This document shows positions 42,858-55,074 of a DNA stretch of 64,000 nt, in pieces. Numbering within the stretch: position 1 is the first letter of the stretch; the number at the start of each line of letters is the position of its first letter. This DNA is from Bretschneidera sinensis (Eukaryota > Streptophyta > Magnoliopsida > Brassicales > Akaniaceae). The notes under the pieces were generated by a model that made no database searches, was not told the DNA's origin, and worked only from the letters and a program-made list of their open reading frames with translations. The position numbers and the translations under genes were made by a program. The stretch lies in contig CM043702.1 in the NCBI GenBank assembly GCA_023935145.1, positions 61,813,501 to 61,877,500 of the forward strand. Reading direction: 5' to 3'.

Positions 42858-43173
42858 GAATCAGCGGGGAAGACTTTGGTGCAGCAGCTGCAATACTGCT
42901 GCTCAGGTAGTCTCTGGATTATTTGCGCTTGAGCGCATAAGGTACTGCGCTCGATTGCAACAGTGCACTCAATCTCACTTGAGCTTGCACTCGATCGCAA
43001 GGCCTGTAACAACACTGCTGCAGACCTGAAACAGAAGAAAAGAAAAATGAAAAGAAGAAAAATTAGGTTTTTGATAAAGAAAATATAAACAGAGCAGAGT
43101 AACGAAATCAAATAAAGTAAAATAAAATAAAATAAAACTAATGAAAATAATTCCAAAAAGAAATTTAGTGCAA

Positions 43174-43191
43174 TCCCCGACAATGGTGCCA
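43174..43191 (-). other. primer-binding site of element C
   Basis: Minus strand TGGCACCATTGTCGGGGA, six bases inside the 5' LTR. The E version is TGGCGCCGTTGCCGGGGA. The family is primed by a tRNA typical of Athila/Tat gypsy elements. Two of the differences from E are CG to CA, as expected after methyl-C deamination. Confidence 0.75.
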
Positions 43192-43197
43192 AAAACT

Positions 43198-44529
43198 TAT
43201 TGTGCGTTTATCTACCTAAATAAATAAGCAAATAATCGAACTTGTTTTACTTGTAAGTGCACAAGGTCAATAGTAGCATAGTGTGCAAGTGCGAGATCAT
43301 CTCCACAGGGATCGGTAATTTTTGGTTTAGAAATAATTTCGCAATAATAAAATAAAATTAAGAGAAATAGATATTGAATTTGAATTAATAATAATAAAAG
43401 CGTAGGGACTTGATATCCACCACTAATCATGCTGCCCTAAGAAGACAATATGCCAATGCTCTATTCATGCTATGAAAACCTAATGGTTGTCAACCTAAGG
43501 GCTTGGTCCACTCCTTAGGCTATTGATTTCCCTAAGCAACGAGTTATGTATGGTGTATACTCTAACTCTTTTTTCTCTTAATGGATTAAGCATGGTGTAT
43601 ACTGAGTTATTCCTTAAGAGAGCATGAGGTCTGTGGAAATCGATAACCACACGAGACCTAGGGCTCGGTCCACTCCTAGTTTCCCATGTTGATTAATCCA
43701 AGAATCCGAATAAGATATTTTTTATTACTATTATTGAACCCAGGACTTGGTCATCCAAATTGATTCAACTAACTAATCTATACCACATGCATACGTTGAT
43801 CAGACACACACATATGAGGAATTTAAATATAAACAGGCATTAATCAAGTTAAGAATCACAGTATAAATATCACAAAGGCACTAATACTAAATTATTGAGT
43901 AAAGATAATTAGGGCTTCAACCAAACCCTTACTAGAAAATTAGTTACATATAGTTGTGATGCTAAACAACATCATAAAATAAAATACAAAGGAAAGAAGA
44001 AACCCGAAAACACTATGGAGAAGAGTCGTCAATTCGTCTCCATAATCTCTCCTCCGGGCTCGTTTGGCTTCCGGCCTCCCGAAATAAAAACTAAACTAAA
44101 AGGGGAGATATTTTTTCTGTGTTTAGGGTTCTAAGGACACCTTGAAACCCTGATTTCTAAAATAAGACCCGAACCATTATTTCCAAAACAGATTCTGCCA
44201 TTTTTACTGTTTGCTACCATAGGTGTGCGCTCGATCACAGTCTCTTGCGCTTGAGTGCAACCTTATTCTTTTGTGGGAGTGCAGATTGTGCTCGATCCTG
44301 GCTTGGGAACTGGTGTGCTCGATTGCAGCTCCTCTGCGCTCAATCGCACTAAGCAACTGATAGATTTTCCAGATTTGCTCTTTGAGCTCCAAAATGCTTC
44401 CTTTTCTCTAAGAAACTATAAAAAAACCCATAAAACACCGAAAGGAGTAAAATAGTATAAAATACGCACACTAAGGGCTTAATAAATGTAAATTAAAAGG
44501 CTTAAATATGAATATTTAAGCACTTATCA
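43198..44529 (-). repeat. 5' LTR of element C (1332 bp)
   Basis: Minus strand starts TGATAAGTGC at 44529, ends CGCACAATA (decayed from CAACA) at 43198. Co-linear with the left LTR, including the 10-bp inverted repeat (44500-44521), the CpG array (44221-44350) and four repeated CATGGTGTATA/TTGGTCCACTCC words. Confidence 0.87.
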
Positions 44530-45546
44530 ACTTGATGCAAACAGATTGAATGGCCCAATCTCTTAGATTGACTAAGGAATTTGATAATCGTTCTTAATTC
44601 TGAGAAATTGGCCTATGTTCCTTATAAGTTGCTTCCGAAAATTGTTGTTGAGGATGTTTTCGATGAATAGGTAGCTACTTATGAGAAATTTCAAGAGAAT
44701 AAAATGTGAGCTAAGTGTTACTTGTTATCATCTATGCCTAATAAGCTTTAGAAGAAACATGACAACATGAAATTTTTTTTATGTAATATTGCTTCACCTA
44801 CAAGAGTTGTATGAGATTGAGTAAGGAATTTGATAATCACTCTTAATTCTGAGAAATTGGCCTATGTTCCTTATAAGTTGCTTCCAACAATTGTTGTTAA
44901 GGATGTTTTCGATGAATAGGTAGCAGCTACTTATGAGAAATGTCAAGGGAATGAAATGTGGGCTAAGTGCTACTTGCTAACATCTATGCCTAATAAGCTT
45001 TAGAAGAAACATGACAAGATCAAATTTTTTATATCTATAAGAGTTGTATGGTGAGCATAACCTCTTTAGGGCTAGTATACCCAAAGGATCATTATTCTAT
45101 GACCATGGATTAAAGATGATCAACTATATCGAGCAGTTAGACCAATTCGTTTTAGTATGGATGTGAAGCGAAGTAATGACTTAATTCCTTAAGCCTTTCT
45201 AGACTCATTATCGTAATATGTTATGAACTAAAACATGAACAAGATTAAAGTTATGCTTCTAGAACTTGTTGCATTTTGAAGACTGCGAAAGCTACAATCA
45301 AGAAAGACGAAGAAACCCATTATTCTTGTTGATGGGCCTTTTTCTTTTAAAACTAGGGGAAAGGTTGTCTTAAAGAAAAAAAAGAAACCATTGAAAGCGA
45401 AGTGTGGTGTCAATAAGACTATTTCATTAAAAGCCAAGAAGGATAAGAGAAAGTCCTTTTTTTGTGGCAAACTTGGACACTGGAAAAAGAACAACAAGAA
45501 TCACCTTGCGAGACAAGCCTTCAGAAGGCATGTCTTAGTTGCCTTA
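44530..45546 (+). pseudogene. copia gag 4, second part
   Basis: Continues the gag begun at 37814: LDANRLNGP (44531), NLIIVLNSEKLAYVPY, AKCYLLSSMPNKL near 44708, then a ~255-bp segment is repeated (44565-44760 and 44815-45010), then LQELYGEHNLFRASI near 45040 and KPIILVDG near 45315 (shifted frame). A zinc-knuckle-like region CGKLGHWKKN (near 45465) has lost its first Cys. This is the common plant copia gag with VLNSEKLAYV and GHWKRNC. Many stops. It is cut by the LTR of chromovirus F at 45547. Confidence 0.72.
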
Positions 45547-46578
45547 TGTAACGACCCATCCCGTGTTGACCACCCCCGAGACGGTGTTGCCACATTTTGA
45601 AAATTCCAACACGACACATATATGCAACAAGAAAAATAATGCCAACAGAAATTTTTACATCAATCCTCAACCTTCAGCAAGGGAGATACATCATTCTAAT
45701 CTTGACTTAAACATTATATACAACGTAATATGCATAAATATTTACAAATAAATATTTACTTTATTTTCCCATTAGTCTAAGGATGTGGACACGTACGTGG
45801 CTTACAGAAAATGATTTCATCTGAACCTTAACTCACCAAACTATCTGTCCTGCCTGCTACTTGAAATCATTGTACAATGAGGAATGAGCTTCACAAGCTC
45901 AGTGAATTAAATTCACTAGAAGTATTCAATTTGTATAAATAATCTTTTAATATTTAATCATTTATATCTCATAAAACTTGACAATATCATTCTACTATCA
46001 CTACACATATCATAAGTCTCATTCTCTATCAACCCCTTCTTCTTATATATTTGTTCACCTTAAAACCATCAGTTATTTCATAATTACCTCGTTCTGAGGT
46101 TCACAACATAAAGTCTACCATTTAGATGGTTCTTATCATATCATACTTCTATGTTTCTTTCTCATCATAACTATCTCTCTGTAAGACTCATTCATCAATA
46201 AATAAATTTACAATAACAAAAAACACTTCAGCATTTAAGTAATACAATCAATATTTAAAACAGATGTAATGCATGAATTATTATTAGGGAACGTCTTCCC
46301 ACATGTCGACATGTTTTTATCTTAGACTGGCCCCCTCTCGGTTCTTTTATTTCTAGCATATACCGGTTGTCACGATTTTCATTTATTTCCAGCATATACC
46401 GGCTACTGGCTGTCACGGTTTTCATTTATTTCTAGCATATACCGGCTGTCACAGTTTTTCAATTAGACCGGCCCCCTCTTGATTCTTTTATTTCATGTAT
46501 ATGCATATGAACAATGATATGAAATATGCATATGAACAATAATATAAAAATAAACATGAATTCAAATATTTAAATTAA
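45547..46578 (-). repeat. chromovirus F 3' LTR, distal segment
   Basis: Plus strand opens TGTAACGACCCATCCCGTG, i.e. the minus-strand LTR ends ...GGGTCGTTACA, a typical chromovirus end. 46280-46470 has three CATATACCGGCT/GTCACGG words in tandem (about 70-75 bp spacing). Interrupted by element E at 46579. Confidence 0.72.
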
Positions 46579-48065
46579 TGATTACGCCTAAAGTCTAATG
46601 TGGTAGTTGTAGCACAGCTTAGGGGTGTCGATTCCACGAGGAAACAAATTAACTACAAGAGAATATGTAAACTTTAAAGTGAATGATAAGATCAAGTGAG
46701 AGAATCTGAATTTTGATAGTAAATTATTATGAGGAAATTGTGTATTTGTAATGAAGAATATAATTAGGAAACAACAAGGTTCCAAGAATCCTCCCTAGGT
46801 TAGTTGCCTTATTCCAATCTCGATTCAGTTGTTTTTATCTCGATTGCAAGTTTCACATCCCAAACAATCAATCGGCGTATATTCAATTAAAGCACATGTG
46901 AACCCTAATGTAATTGTTATGAAGTACTCTTTGATTTTGATTCAAGTACACATGACCTATCCTATAGCTTTATCAAGAAGCGACAATATATCTCAATGAC
47001 AATACTGCAGTAATGGACAAACTTAAAAGATAAATCTACCGGACTCAGTCACATCCAAGCAACTTGACATAAGAAGAACATAAAGCGCAGCTGTCACATG
47101 AACCTAAATTCTTCTTGTTTAATCAAAGAATACTTGTAAACATTGTTTTGATAATAAATCCAAATTACAACTGAATCAATAATGAAAAATAAGAACAACT
47201 AAACCTAGGTATTCATCCCTTCACCTTGCTTGGAGATTAGTTAGCCATGGGGCTCATGTTTGATGACTTTGATAGAGCTCTCCCCTTGATTTCTAGCCCT
47301 CCAAGATTGTGTAAAGAATGTGTAAAGAATCTTTCTTCTTAAACCCTAAGTGGTCTATTTATAATCACAAAGTCCAAGGGTGTTTTAGGGTTTAAAAAAG
47401 TCATTAAAATCCTAATTAGGTCAAAACTCAGAGAAGGAATTTCGTGTGCGCGTTGCGGCATTCTTCTATGGGCACTGCGGCACTGCCTTCAGCTTGGTTG
47501 GGTGGCTCCTGGGTGCTGCTGCATGGGCTGAGGGATGCCGCAGCACAGGCTGGTGCAGAAAGAGTGGTGGCTCCTCGGTGCTGCGGCACAGGCTGAAGGA
47601 TGCCGCAACATACGCCGGAGCTGTTCTGGAGGCCTGACCTTTGTCTACTAAAACTGCCATAACTTTCTCTAGAGGAATCATTTTTATGAGCCATAAAATT
47701 CTCTAGAAAACAGACTTCCAGATCTTTCTAAGAATATATGGTTCATCTCCTGGTTCTTCTTGTATCAATACAGTTTAATTTGCAAAAATGATTGATCTGT
47801 ACGGGTAATTCTAGCAATTTAGTGAAACTCCTTTCCAAGTGCTTGTGAACCTTCACTCTAGTGTTCATTGAGTCATTGTGCTTCAAGCAATGATAGCTTT
47901 TCCATTTCTTTTGAACTTAAAGTACCTGAAAATGCACTGAAATAAGTTAATGATCAAGAATATCACTTTAGAGTTATTAACATATAAAAGTGCAATTAAC
48001 ACCGAGATCAACCCTAAAATGCTAACAATTAAACACTGTTGAGATGCATTTTATGGCTCTCATCA
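46579..48065 (-). repeat. 3' LTR of element E (1487 bp)
   Basis: Minus strand TGATGAGAGCCATAAAATGC (48065) to GGCGTAATCA (46579). GC-rich palindromic array at 47446-47640 with GCTGCGGCA and TGCCGCAGC words; TATAAATAGACC (minus) near 47350 downstream of it. An inverted pair AAAATGC / GCATTTT lies near the 5' end. Confidence 0.87.
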
Positions 48066-49789
48066 TAACCTCCAACTAGCTTATTGCTAGTCCCTAGAAA
48101 TTCAAGTGAAAACAAGAGATGAATTCTACAGTGGGAATTAAAACAAAGTAATGCAATGTTAGTGTTAAACCAAGAGTATTTCACTTTTGTCTCAAAAATC
48201 ACACAGAACACACGACAAATAGAATCATTAAATTTCACCCAAGTCCAAAAGTAATCTAAAAATCAATCTTAAAATTGTTATCGACTCTTAACATCCATCT
48301 TACCACAATCCATTAGTCCAAACACCCGAATGATTTTATGCCCAACATTCATGAATACAAGTCTTGGCCTCTAAAAACATAACAAATTATGTGACATCAA
48401 TCACATAAACAAGGTCCATAGGCTTATTTTTCAAATCACTCTCCACTATTGTAGAAAAATCACACCACCTTGGATCAATAAGTCTTTTAATAAGCTTGTA
48501 ATGTTAGGCTAAGGTAAAAGTTAAGAAAGAACGGAAAGGATTCATAAGTAAAAGAACTCAATCTCTTAACTTTAAACACAACCACTTTTAAGCACTGGAT
48601 AACCTTACTTCAATACCCAACTCTTTCAACCACCCTTCGAGCAATTCTCTCAATAGATCACCATTTTTCCTTTTATTCTTCTTCTTTCTTTGCCATAATT
48701 CACTTCTTTTTATATTTTCTTTTCTATTTTTGGCAAATACCCATTCACCTCCTTTTCATTTCTTTTCCACAACCCCCAACTTATCTTCTTTAATATACTT
48801 GGGTTATGGCTTTTTTTTTATATTTCCATCCTTACTCCTCTTAAGTGCTTCTTAACAAATGTATACAACTAAGTTCTTTTAAAAGAAGGGTAAGGATAAA
48901 ATATTTTTGGCCTCATAAGGGTAAATAAATGGGTTTTTGAAAGAAACAAAGCTCAAATTCTTTTTCAAGAAAAAGGCTCAAACAGGTGACTAGTGATAGA
49001 TATAGCAATGGTAAGTTTGAAAGGCTCAAACGGTTCAAAAATGGACTATATCATATCCTAAGTAGTGTGCATTCTAAGAATTCGCCTCAAGTGATTATCA
49101 AAAAATTTTTAGAGCTTGTCGTGACCGCAAAAGTATTCACAAAACAATCATACATAAAACTTCTCTAAATGCTTTAGATTAATCATACAATATTACCGCA
49201 AACTAGAGTCTCAAACCAAGTTAAGATTGATACTTAAATTATTCTTAAACTAAAGCAAGATTTAACTACTTCTAAACGTTATATGCTATCTCAATTAGGC
49301 TCATATCATTGGCATGTGAATTAACTCTAAGGCTAACACAAAGCATGCTAAAAACAAACAAAAAGGAAAAAGACACCAAGTAGTTCAAAGAAAAATATGA
49401 AAAACAGGAATATGTTTCCTCCTTTCCTCCACCCCCAACTTAAAATAAGCATTGTCCTCGATGTGAAAGCAAAAGTTCAAGAAACTCCCTTTGTAGCCAA
49501 AAGTGCACAAAAGCTGAAAATTATGCACCACTATTTGAACTGCTTCGTATATTTGTCCCTGAAAAAGAAATACGAAAGTAAAACTGGAAAATAGCAAAAT
49601 AATAATAATAAACAAGAAAAGGAAATATAAAAAACAAAAAAATAAAAGGATATGTTTTGGGTTGCCTCCCATGAGTGCTAAGTTTTACATCTTCAGCCAG
49701 ACGCTGCGTCACCCTCACTGCTGGCCTCATTGTGGCGCTGAAGATGAGGCTTCATACTCAGTGGCTTCAGTGCTAGTCTTTTGGCAAGG
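48066..49789 (-). other. 3' untranslated region of element E
   Basis: Includes GTTGGAGGTTA (48066-48076, minus) as likely polypurine tract, GGGACTAGCAATAAG (48083-48097), a long purine-rich tract on the minus strand (48655-48830), an internal hairpin/purine module with TTTTAAGTTGGGGGTGGAGG (49430-49470), and the group motif with GGGAGGCAACCC (49652-49706). The whole region is co-linear with that of element A. Confidence 0.7.
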
Positions 49790-52317
49790 AATACTTAAAG
49801 TCCACCACATATAACTTAAGTGTTTTTGGTGATGCCCATTTACTATCAATAATAGGGTATTTGATTACCGCATCCATGTGACTTCTCTCTAGCAACTCCT
49901 CAAAGCATGGTTGCCAAGATTTCTTAATAAATTCCTATGACTTATCAAAAACATTAACAACATTAATGGTATGGGGATAAATTGAAGAATTATTGAATTC
50001 AAAATTATTAGGAATGAAGTCCGAAGAGTTAGAATTATCTTTGATGTACTCATCCTCTTCATGTGGCTGCCATGAGACTCGAAAAACATTTACCTCTAGA
50101 GTCTTATTTCCAAATGATAATGTCTTTAGGCCATTCCTATAATTAATTAGGGCATTGGCGGTGGTAAGGAATGGTCTTCCAAGTATCAAAGGAATTTTTG
50201 ACTCCGTGTTTACAGTAAAAACAATATCTAAAACCAAAAAATCAACAGGATAGTAGAAATTATCAATTTGCAACAAAACATCTTCTACAATACCTTTTGG
50301 TTTTCTCACCGATCTATCCGCTAATTGAAGTGCCATGGAGGTTGGTTTAATCTCACTTAAACCGAACTGCAAGTATATGGAGTATGACATGAGGTTCACA
50401 TTAGCTCCCAAATCCAGCAATGCTTGGCCACAAGATTTATTTCCAATTTGGCAAGCCACCGTTGGACAGCCCGGATCTTTATATTTTGGTGTTGTCTTGC
50501 TGGAAATTATTGCACTTTCTTGCTCCATTAAGAATGCCATCTTCTTCACATTGTGCTTCCTTTTGAGTGTACATAGATCCTTAATGACTTTAGCATAGCT
50601 GGAGATCTGTTTTATGACATGAAGAAGAGGAAGATTAATTTTAACAAATTGAAGTTGTTCAAGAATCTCACCTTTCAATGTTGAATTTATCTCCTTAGGT
50701 TTAAGGAGTGCTTGAGGGTAAGGCACCAGTGGAGAATAATCATCACGGGCCTCTTGTTCTTTGGGGGCTTTATCCTTGTTGCTCAAGTTTGATGGTAGAG
50801 TGGGCCCATCAATTTTCTTACCACTGTGAGTGATTATGGCATTAACCTCTCTAATTTGTTGATTTTCAAGATTGGAGGTTTGTGTCATATGATGTCTCCT
50901 TGGATTAGGTTGTGATTGGGAAGGAAAGCAACCTTGTTTTTGAATCCTTAAGAAGCTAGTCAACTTGGTGAGTTGACTCTTTATTACCTTTTGTTCCTCT
51001 TTGATCGCTTGTTGCTTCTCTAACAACCGTTGATTTATTTTTCCTTGATCTTCCACACTCTTAGCATGTACCTGCATAAATGACTTAAACATATCTTCCA
51101 AAGGTAAATATTGTTGAGGTGCATTAGATGAGGTTGCTTCCGGTTGCCATTAGGTACTATAGTGGGCAGGGGGTTGCATGTCGGATTTCCAACTGAAATT
51201 AAGGTGATTCTTCCGACCGGGATTATAGGTGTTAGAGTAGGATGAGTGTGGTTTTCCTAAGGGTATACCTACAGCATTACACTCTTCCTTTATCTCAAAA
51301 TAAACTGGACAATCCTTAGGTAAATGATCTACCCCATTACACATGAAACAAGGCTCATAGGACTCTACTCTAGCAACCGGTTCAGGGGCCCTAGCATTTC
51401 TGGTTTTTAAGGCTTCAATTTCCTTAGTTAGGGCCTCTAAACGGGCTTTTAGGTTGTCCTCTTCCTTAAGTTGATAAATCCCAGTGGGTTGATTTCTCCT
51501 AGTGCATTCTATGGCATTTGGTCCTGTCCAAGTGTGGGATTTTTCTGATAGGTCATCTAAGAAATCTATGGCTTGGTCGGGATCTTTTTGAAGAAAATCA
51601 CCATTGCACATCATTTCTATGAATTGCCTCTCCCTACTTAGAAGCCTGTCATAGAAGTAACTAACTACCTGTTAACTCTCGTACCCATAGTGTGGAAAAG
51701 AATTTGAAAGGTCCTTAAAACGTTCCCAAACTTGATATAAGGTTTCACTCTCTTTTTGCGCAAAGTTTGAGATTTTTCTCTTGAGGTTGTTGGTCTTATG
51801 GGTTTGGGAAGTTCTTGTGGAAGAAAACTTGTGTCATCTCATCCAAACTACCTATGGACCTAGGCCTTAATGATCACAGCCAAGCCTTGGCTTTTTCCTC
51901 AAGTGAAAAAGGGAAAAGCCGAAGTTTGACGATGTCTAACATATCAGCTCTACCGTGAAAAGTTGCTACTACTTCCTCAAAGTCCCTAATATGGATATAG
52001 GGGTTTTCATTCTCAAATCTATGGAAAGTTGGTAACAATTAGATCATGCCTGGTTTGAAATCAGGTTGTTGAACATTAGGGGGGAACATGATACATGATG
52101 GGGTGGCCGTTCGGCTAGGATGCAAATAATATTTAAGTGTCCTAGCAACATTCTCATTAGGGTTTTCAGCCATGTTAACAAGATTTTCTAAATTCTCTGT
52201 TGGGTGTACACTAGGGTTTGATTTAGGCGAAGTTTCACTAACAGACGTGGAAGGAAATGATATCTCTAATTTGGGTCCCTTAATGAACCTACCTTGTGAA
52301 TCTCTCGGTCTAAGCAT
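49790..52317 (-). pseudogene. gag-protease of element E
   Basis: Start chosen at ATG 52317 (MLRPRDSQGRFIKGPKLE). Capsid begins LHPSRTATPSCIMFP near 52115 and breaks at a stop near 52039; residual frames to 51615. 51614-51150 holds a helical region (LKARLEALTKEIEALKTR) and an intact zinc knuckle CFMCNGVDHLPKDC (near 51345). A stop near 51149 is followed by an open frame of 388 codons (51101-49935): helix region (EKQQAIKEEQKVIKSQL), EVNAIITHSGKK, LPLLHVIKQISSYAK, the aspartic protease active site ALLDLGANVNLMSYSIY (near 50415) and IPLILGRPFL (near 50190). A short remnant with VDFKYSLPKD ends near 49790. Protease looks intact at the active site. Confidence 0.83.
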
Positions 52318-52450
52318 ACACCAACTGAGTTTAAAAAGTAAAAAAAACATAACAAAATAAAAAAAATCGGAAAATTAAAAACTTAAAGAAAAGAACGATA
52401 GTACCATCTCGTCTTAGAGTTTGACAATCTTTTTTGTACTTAAGCGCATT

Positions 52451-52468
52451 TCCCCGGCAACGGCGCCA
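52451..52468 (-). other. primer-binding site of element E
   Basis: TGGCGCCGTTGCCGGGGA on the minus strand, five bases inside the 5' LTR. All CpGs are still present, unlike the C and D versions. Confidence 0.8.
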
Positions 52469-52473
52469 AAATT

Positions 52474-54025
52474 TGATTATGCCCAAAGTGTAACGCGGTA
52501 GTTGTAGCACAACTTTGGAGTGTCGATTCGATGAGGAAACAAGTTAACTACAAGAGAAGATGTAACTTTAACACGAACGATAAGATCAAGTGAGAGAATC
52601 TGAATTTTGATAGTAAAGTATTATGAGGAAATTGTGTATTTGTAATGAAGAATATAATAAGGAAACAACAAGGTTCCAGGAATCCTCCCTTGGTTCGTTG
52701 CCTTATTCCAATCTCGATTCAGTTGTTTTTATCTTGATTGCAAGTTTCACATCCCAAACAAGCAATCGATGTATATTCAATTAAAGCACATGTGAACCCT
52801 AATGTAATTGTTATGAAGTACTCTTTGATTTCGATTCAAGCACACATGACCTATCCTATAGCTTTATCAAGGAGTGACAATATATCTCAATGACAATATT
52901 GTAGTAATGGACAAACCTAAAAGATAAATCTACCGGAATCAATCACATCCAAGCAACTTGACATAAGAAGAGCATGACTAGACTTATATGGAGAAGAAGC
53001 ATGCAATCACCGGATTAAGAAAATCTAGAATAAGAAGAACATAAAGCGCAGCTGTCACATGAACCTAAATTCTTCTTATTTAATCAAAGAATACTCATAA
53101 ACATTATTTTGATAATAAATCCAAATTACAACTAAATCAATAATGGAAAATAAGAACAACTACACCTAGGGATTCATCCCTTCGCCTTGCTTGGAGATTA
53201 GTTGGCTATGGGGCTCATGTTTGATGACTTTGATGGAGCTCTCCCCTTGATTTCCAGCCCTCCAAGATTGTGTGAAGTATGTGTAAAGAATCTATCTTCT
53301 CAAACCCTAAGTGGTCTATTTATAATCACAAAGTCCAATGGTGTTTTAGAGTTTAAAAATGTCATTAAAATCCTAATTAGGTCAAAACTCGGAGAAGGAA
53401 TTTCGTCTGCGCGCTGCGGCACTCCACTATGGGCGCTGCGGCTCTGCCTTCAGCTTGGTTGGGTGGCTCCTGGGTGCTGCAGCATGGGCTGAGGGATGCC
53501 GCAGCATAGGCTGGTGCAGCAAGAGTGGAGGCTCCTGGGTGCTGTGGCATAGACTGAGGGATGTCGCAGCACAGGCTGGTGCTGTTTTGGAGGCCTGAAC
53601 TTTGTCTACTAAAACTACCATAACTTTCTCTAAAGAATCATTTTTATGAGCCGTAAAATTCACCGAAAAATAGACTTTCGAATATTTCTAAGCATATATG
53701 GCTCATCTCCTAGTTCTTCTTGTATCAATACAGTTTAATTTGCAAAAATGATTGATTTGTACGGGCAATTCTGGAAATTTGGTGAAACACCTTTCCAAGT
53801 GCTTGTGAACCTTCACTCCGGTGTTCATCGAGTCATTGTGCTTCAAGCAATGATAGCTTTTCCATCTCTTTTGAACTTAAAGTACCTAAAAATGGACTGA
53901 AATAAGTCAATGATCAAGAATATCACTTTAGAGTTATTAACGTATAAAAGTGCAATTAAAACCGAGATCAACCCTAAAATGCTAACAATTAAGCACTGTT
54001 GAGATACATTTTATGGCTCTCATCA
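52474..54025 (-). repeat. 5' LTR of element E (1552 bp)
   Basis: Same ends as the 3' LTR. It carries 65 extra bases near 52970-53040, bracketed by ACATAAGAAGAGCAT / ATAAGAAGAACATAA, absent from the 3' copy. GC-rich array 53405-53590, then TATAAATAGACC near 53314 (minus). Confidence 0.87.
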
Positions 54026-54030
54026 ATTAG

Positions 54031-55074
54031 CTATCCTGATTATTATTTGAAAAATTCCACTAAATTCTCTCCTCATAAACCATATCAAATCATCAATCGT
54101 AGCTTGTCAAGATCCACTAAATTTCCTCTCCTCATAAATCATATCAAATCATCAACCATAACTCATCAAGAATTTCACTTATCACTTTTATTGTTAAATC
54201 GACTCATTATTCCAATAATATTGTTTCTCATAAAATAATTCTACACAGATCCATTATTCCTATCACACCTATCAACTAACTTTAATCTATCACCAAAGCA
54301 TAAGTTAATAATTTATTCTAATATTATCACTAGATATTTCATATTTATCTTGAATACTTAAAGTAAATCTAACTCACCATGTAGCACTTGGAGCTACCGT
54401 AGATCACCTCCTTGCCTTTCCTACTCCTCTCAGTAATTTCCCTCAGTTGCTGATCGTCAACACCTGACATAATATTTATATTAAAATTTAAAATTTATTC
54501 TTCAATTCTTCCATAATTCACATCCTTTGAAAATTCTCACTTTGAATTTCGGGAAATTTCATGTATGCTAAATTTCAAAAATAAACTTCAAGTTATTACC
54601 TTACGTTTTTCGTAGAACTTCCCGTAAACCCCTTCAAAATTTTGTTCTTTCAACCTTTCTTTCGGTCCCCAAGTGTTTAGAGAAATAGAGTAGTTTGAAT
54701 TGTAAAAGAAAGAAACCAAACAGGATTTGGTAAATAAAAAAAAAATAAAAACTAAAACTATTTATACCAAAAAAAATTTTACTTCAACACTCAGCAGTCC
54801 CCATCTCTCATGCTGCCATGAAGCAACTCTTTGACCAACATGCACACTCTCTTTTTCTCTTGGCAACAGGTGGCAACACCTGCTACCACGTTTTTGTTTC
54901 TTCTTGTCGATGCCAGAAATTTATTTATTTATTTGTTTCTTCTTCTGGACAATGCCAGAATTTTTTTTTCATAAAAATTAAACCTTTCGCGTTTAAATAT
55001 ATATATTATTTTAATTCTATGTCATATTTATGAAATTACTTCTTTACCCTTACTTTACGAATACGAAAATTACA
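54031..55074 (-). repeat. chromovirus F 3' LTR, proximal segment
   Basis: On the minus strand the LTR starts TGTAATTTTCG at 55074, immediately after the purine-rich TATAAGGTGGGTAGAAT. TGTAA here pairs with TTACA at the far end (45547). GACGAAATTCTTATAAGGTG just inside is the usual chromovirus 3' junction. Total LTR without element E is about 2.1 kb. Confidence 0.68.

Larger units (their letters stand above)
37843..44529 (-). mobile_element. gypsy-type gag-protease element C (6.7 kb)
   Basis: Complete minus-strand LTR element: 5' LTR 43198-44529, primer site 43174-43191, gag-protease 42857-40554, 3' untranslated region 39160-40553, 3' LTR 37843-39159. Perfect 5-bp target duplications ACTTG (37838-37842 and 44530-44534). 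The primer site TGGCACCATTGTCGGGGA is the Athila/Tat type with CpG sites decayed. There is no RT, RNase H or integrase, so it would depend on a partner. Confidence 0.87.
46579..54025 (-). mobile_element. gypsy-type gag-protease element E (7.4 kb)
   Basis: Complete minus-strand element: 5' LTR 52474-54025, primer site 52451-52468, gag-protease 52317 to about 49790, 3' untranslated region to 48066, 3' LTR 46579-48065. Flanks ATTAA (46574-46578) and ATTAG (54026-54030) are a target duplication with one change. The primer site TGGCGCCGTTGCCGGGGA is the Athila/Tat type. No RT, RNase H or integrase. Same family as element A. Confidence 0.85.

Noticed and set aside
47428..47694. GC-rich frames over the E LTR array (also 53427-53663, 5071-5310)
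   Set aside because: They recur only because the LTR array is repeated; they lie in U3 of LTRs and resemble no protein.
54026..54469. First guess for the start of the F LTR at 54469 (TGTCAGGTG on the minus strand)
   Set aside because: No purine tract precedes it. The TGTAATTTTCG start at 55074 has a purine tract and the GACGAAATTCTTATAAGG context and pairs with TTACA at 45547.
54818..55033. 71-codon frame with a Cys-rich, Phe-rich composition
   Set aside because: Falls inside the chromovirus F LTR; repeats of GATGCCAGAAATTT explain it.
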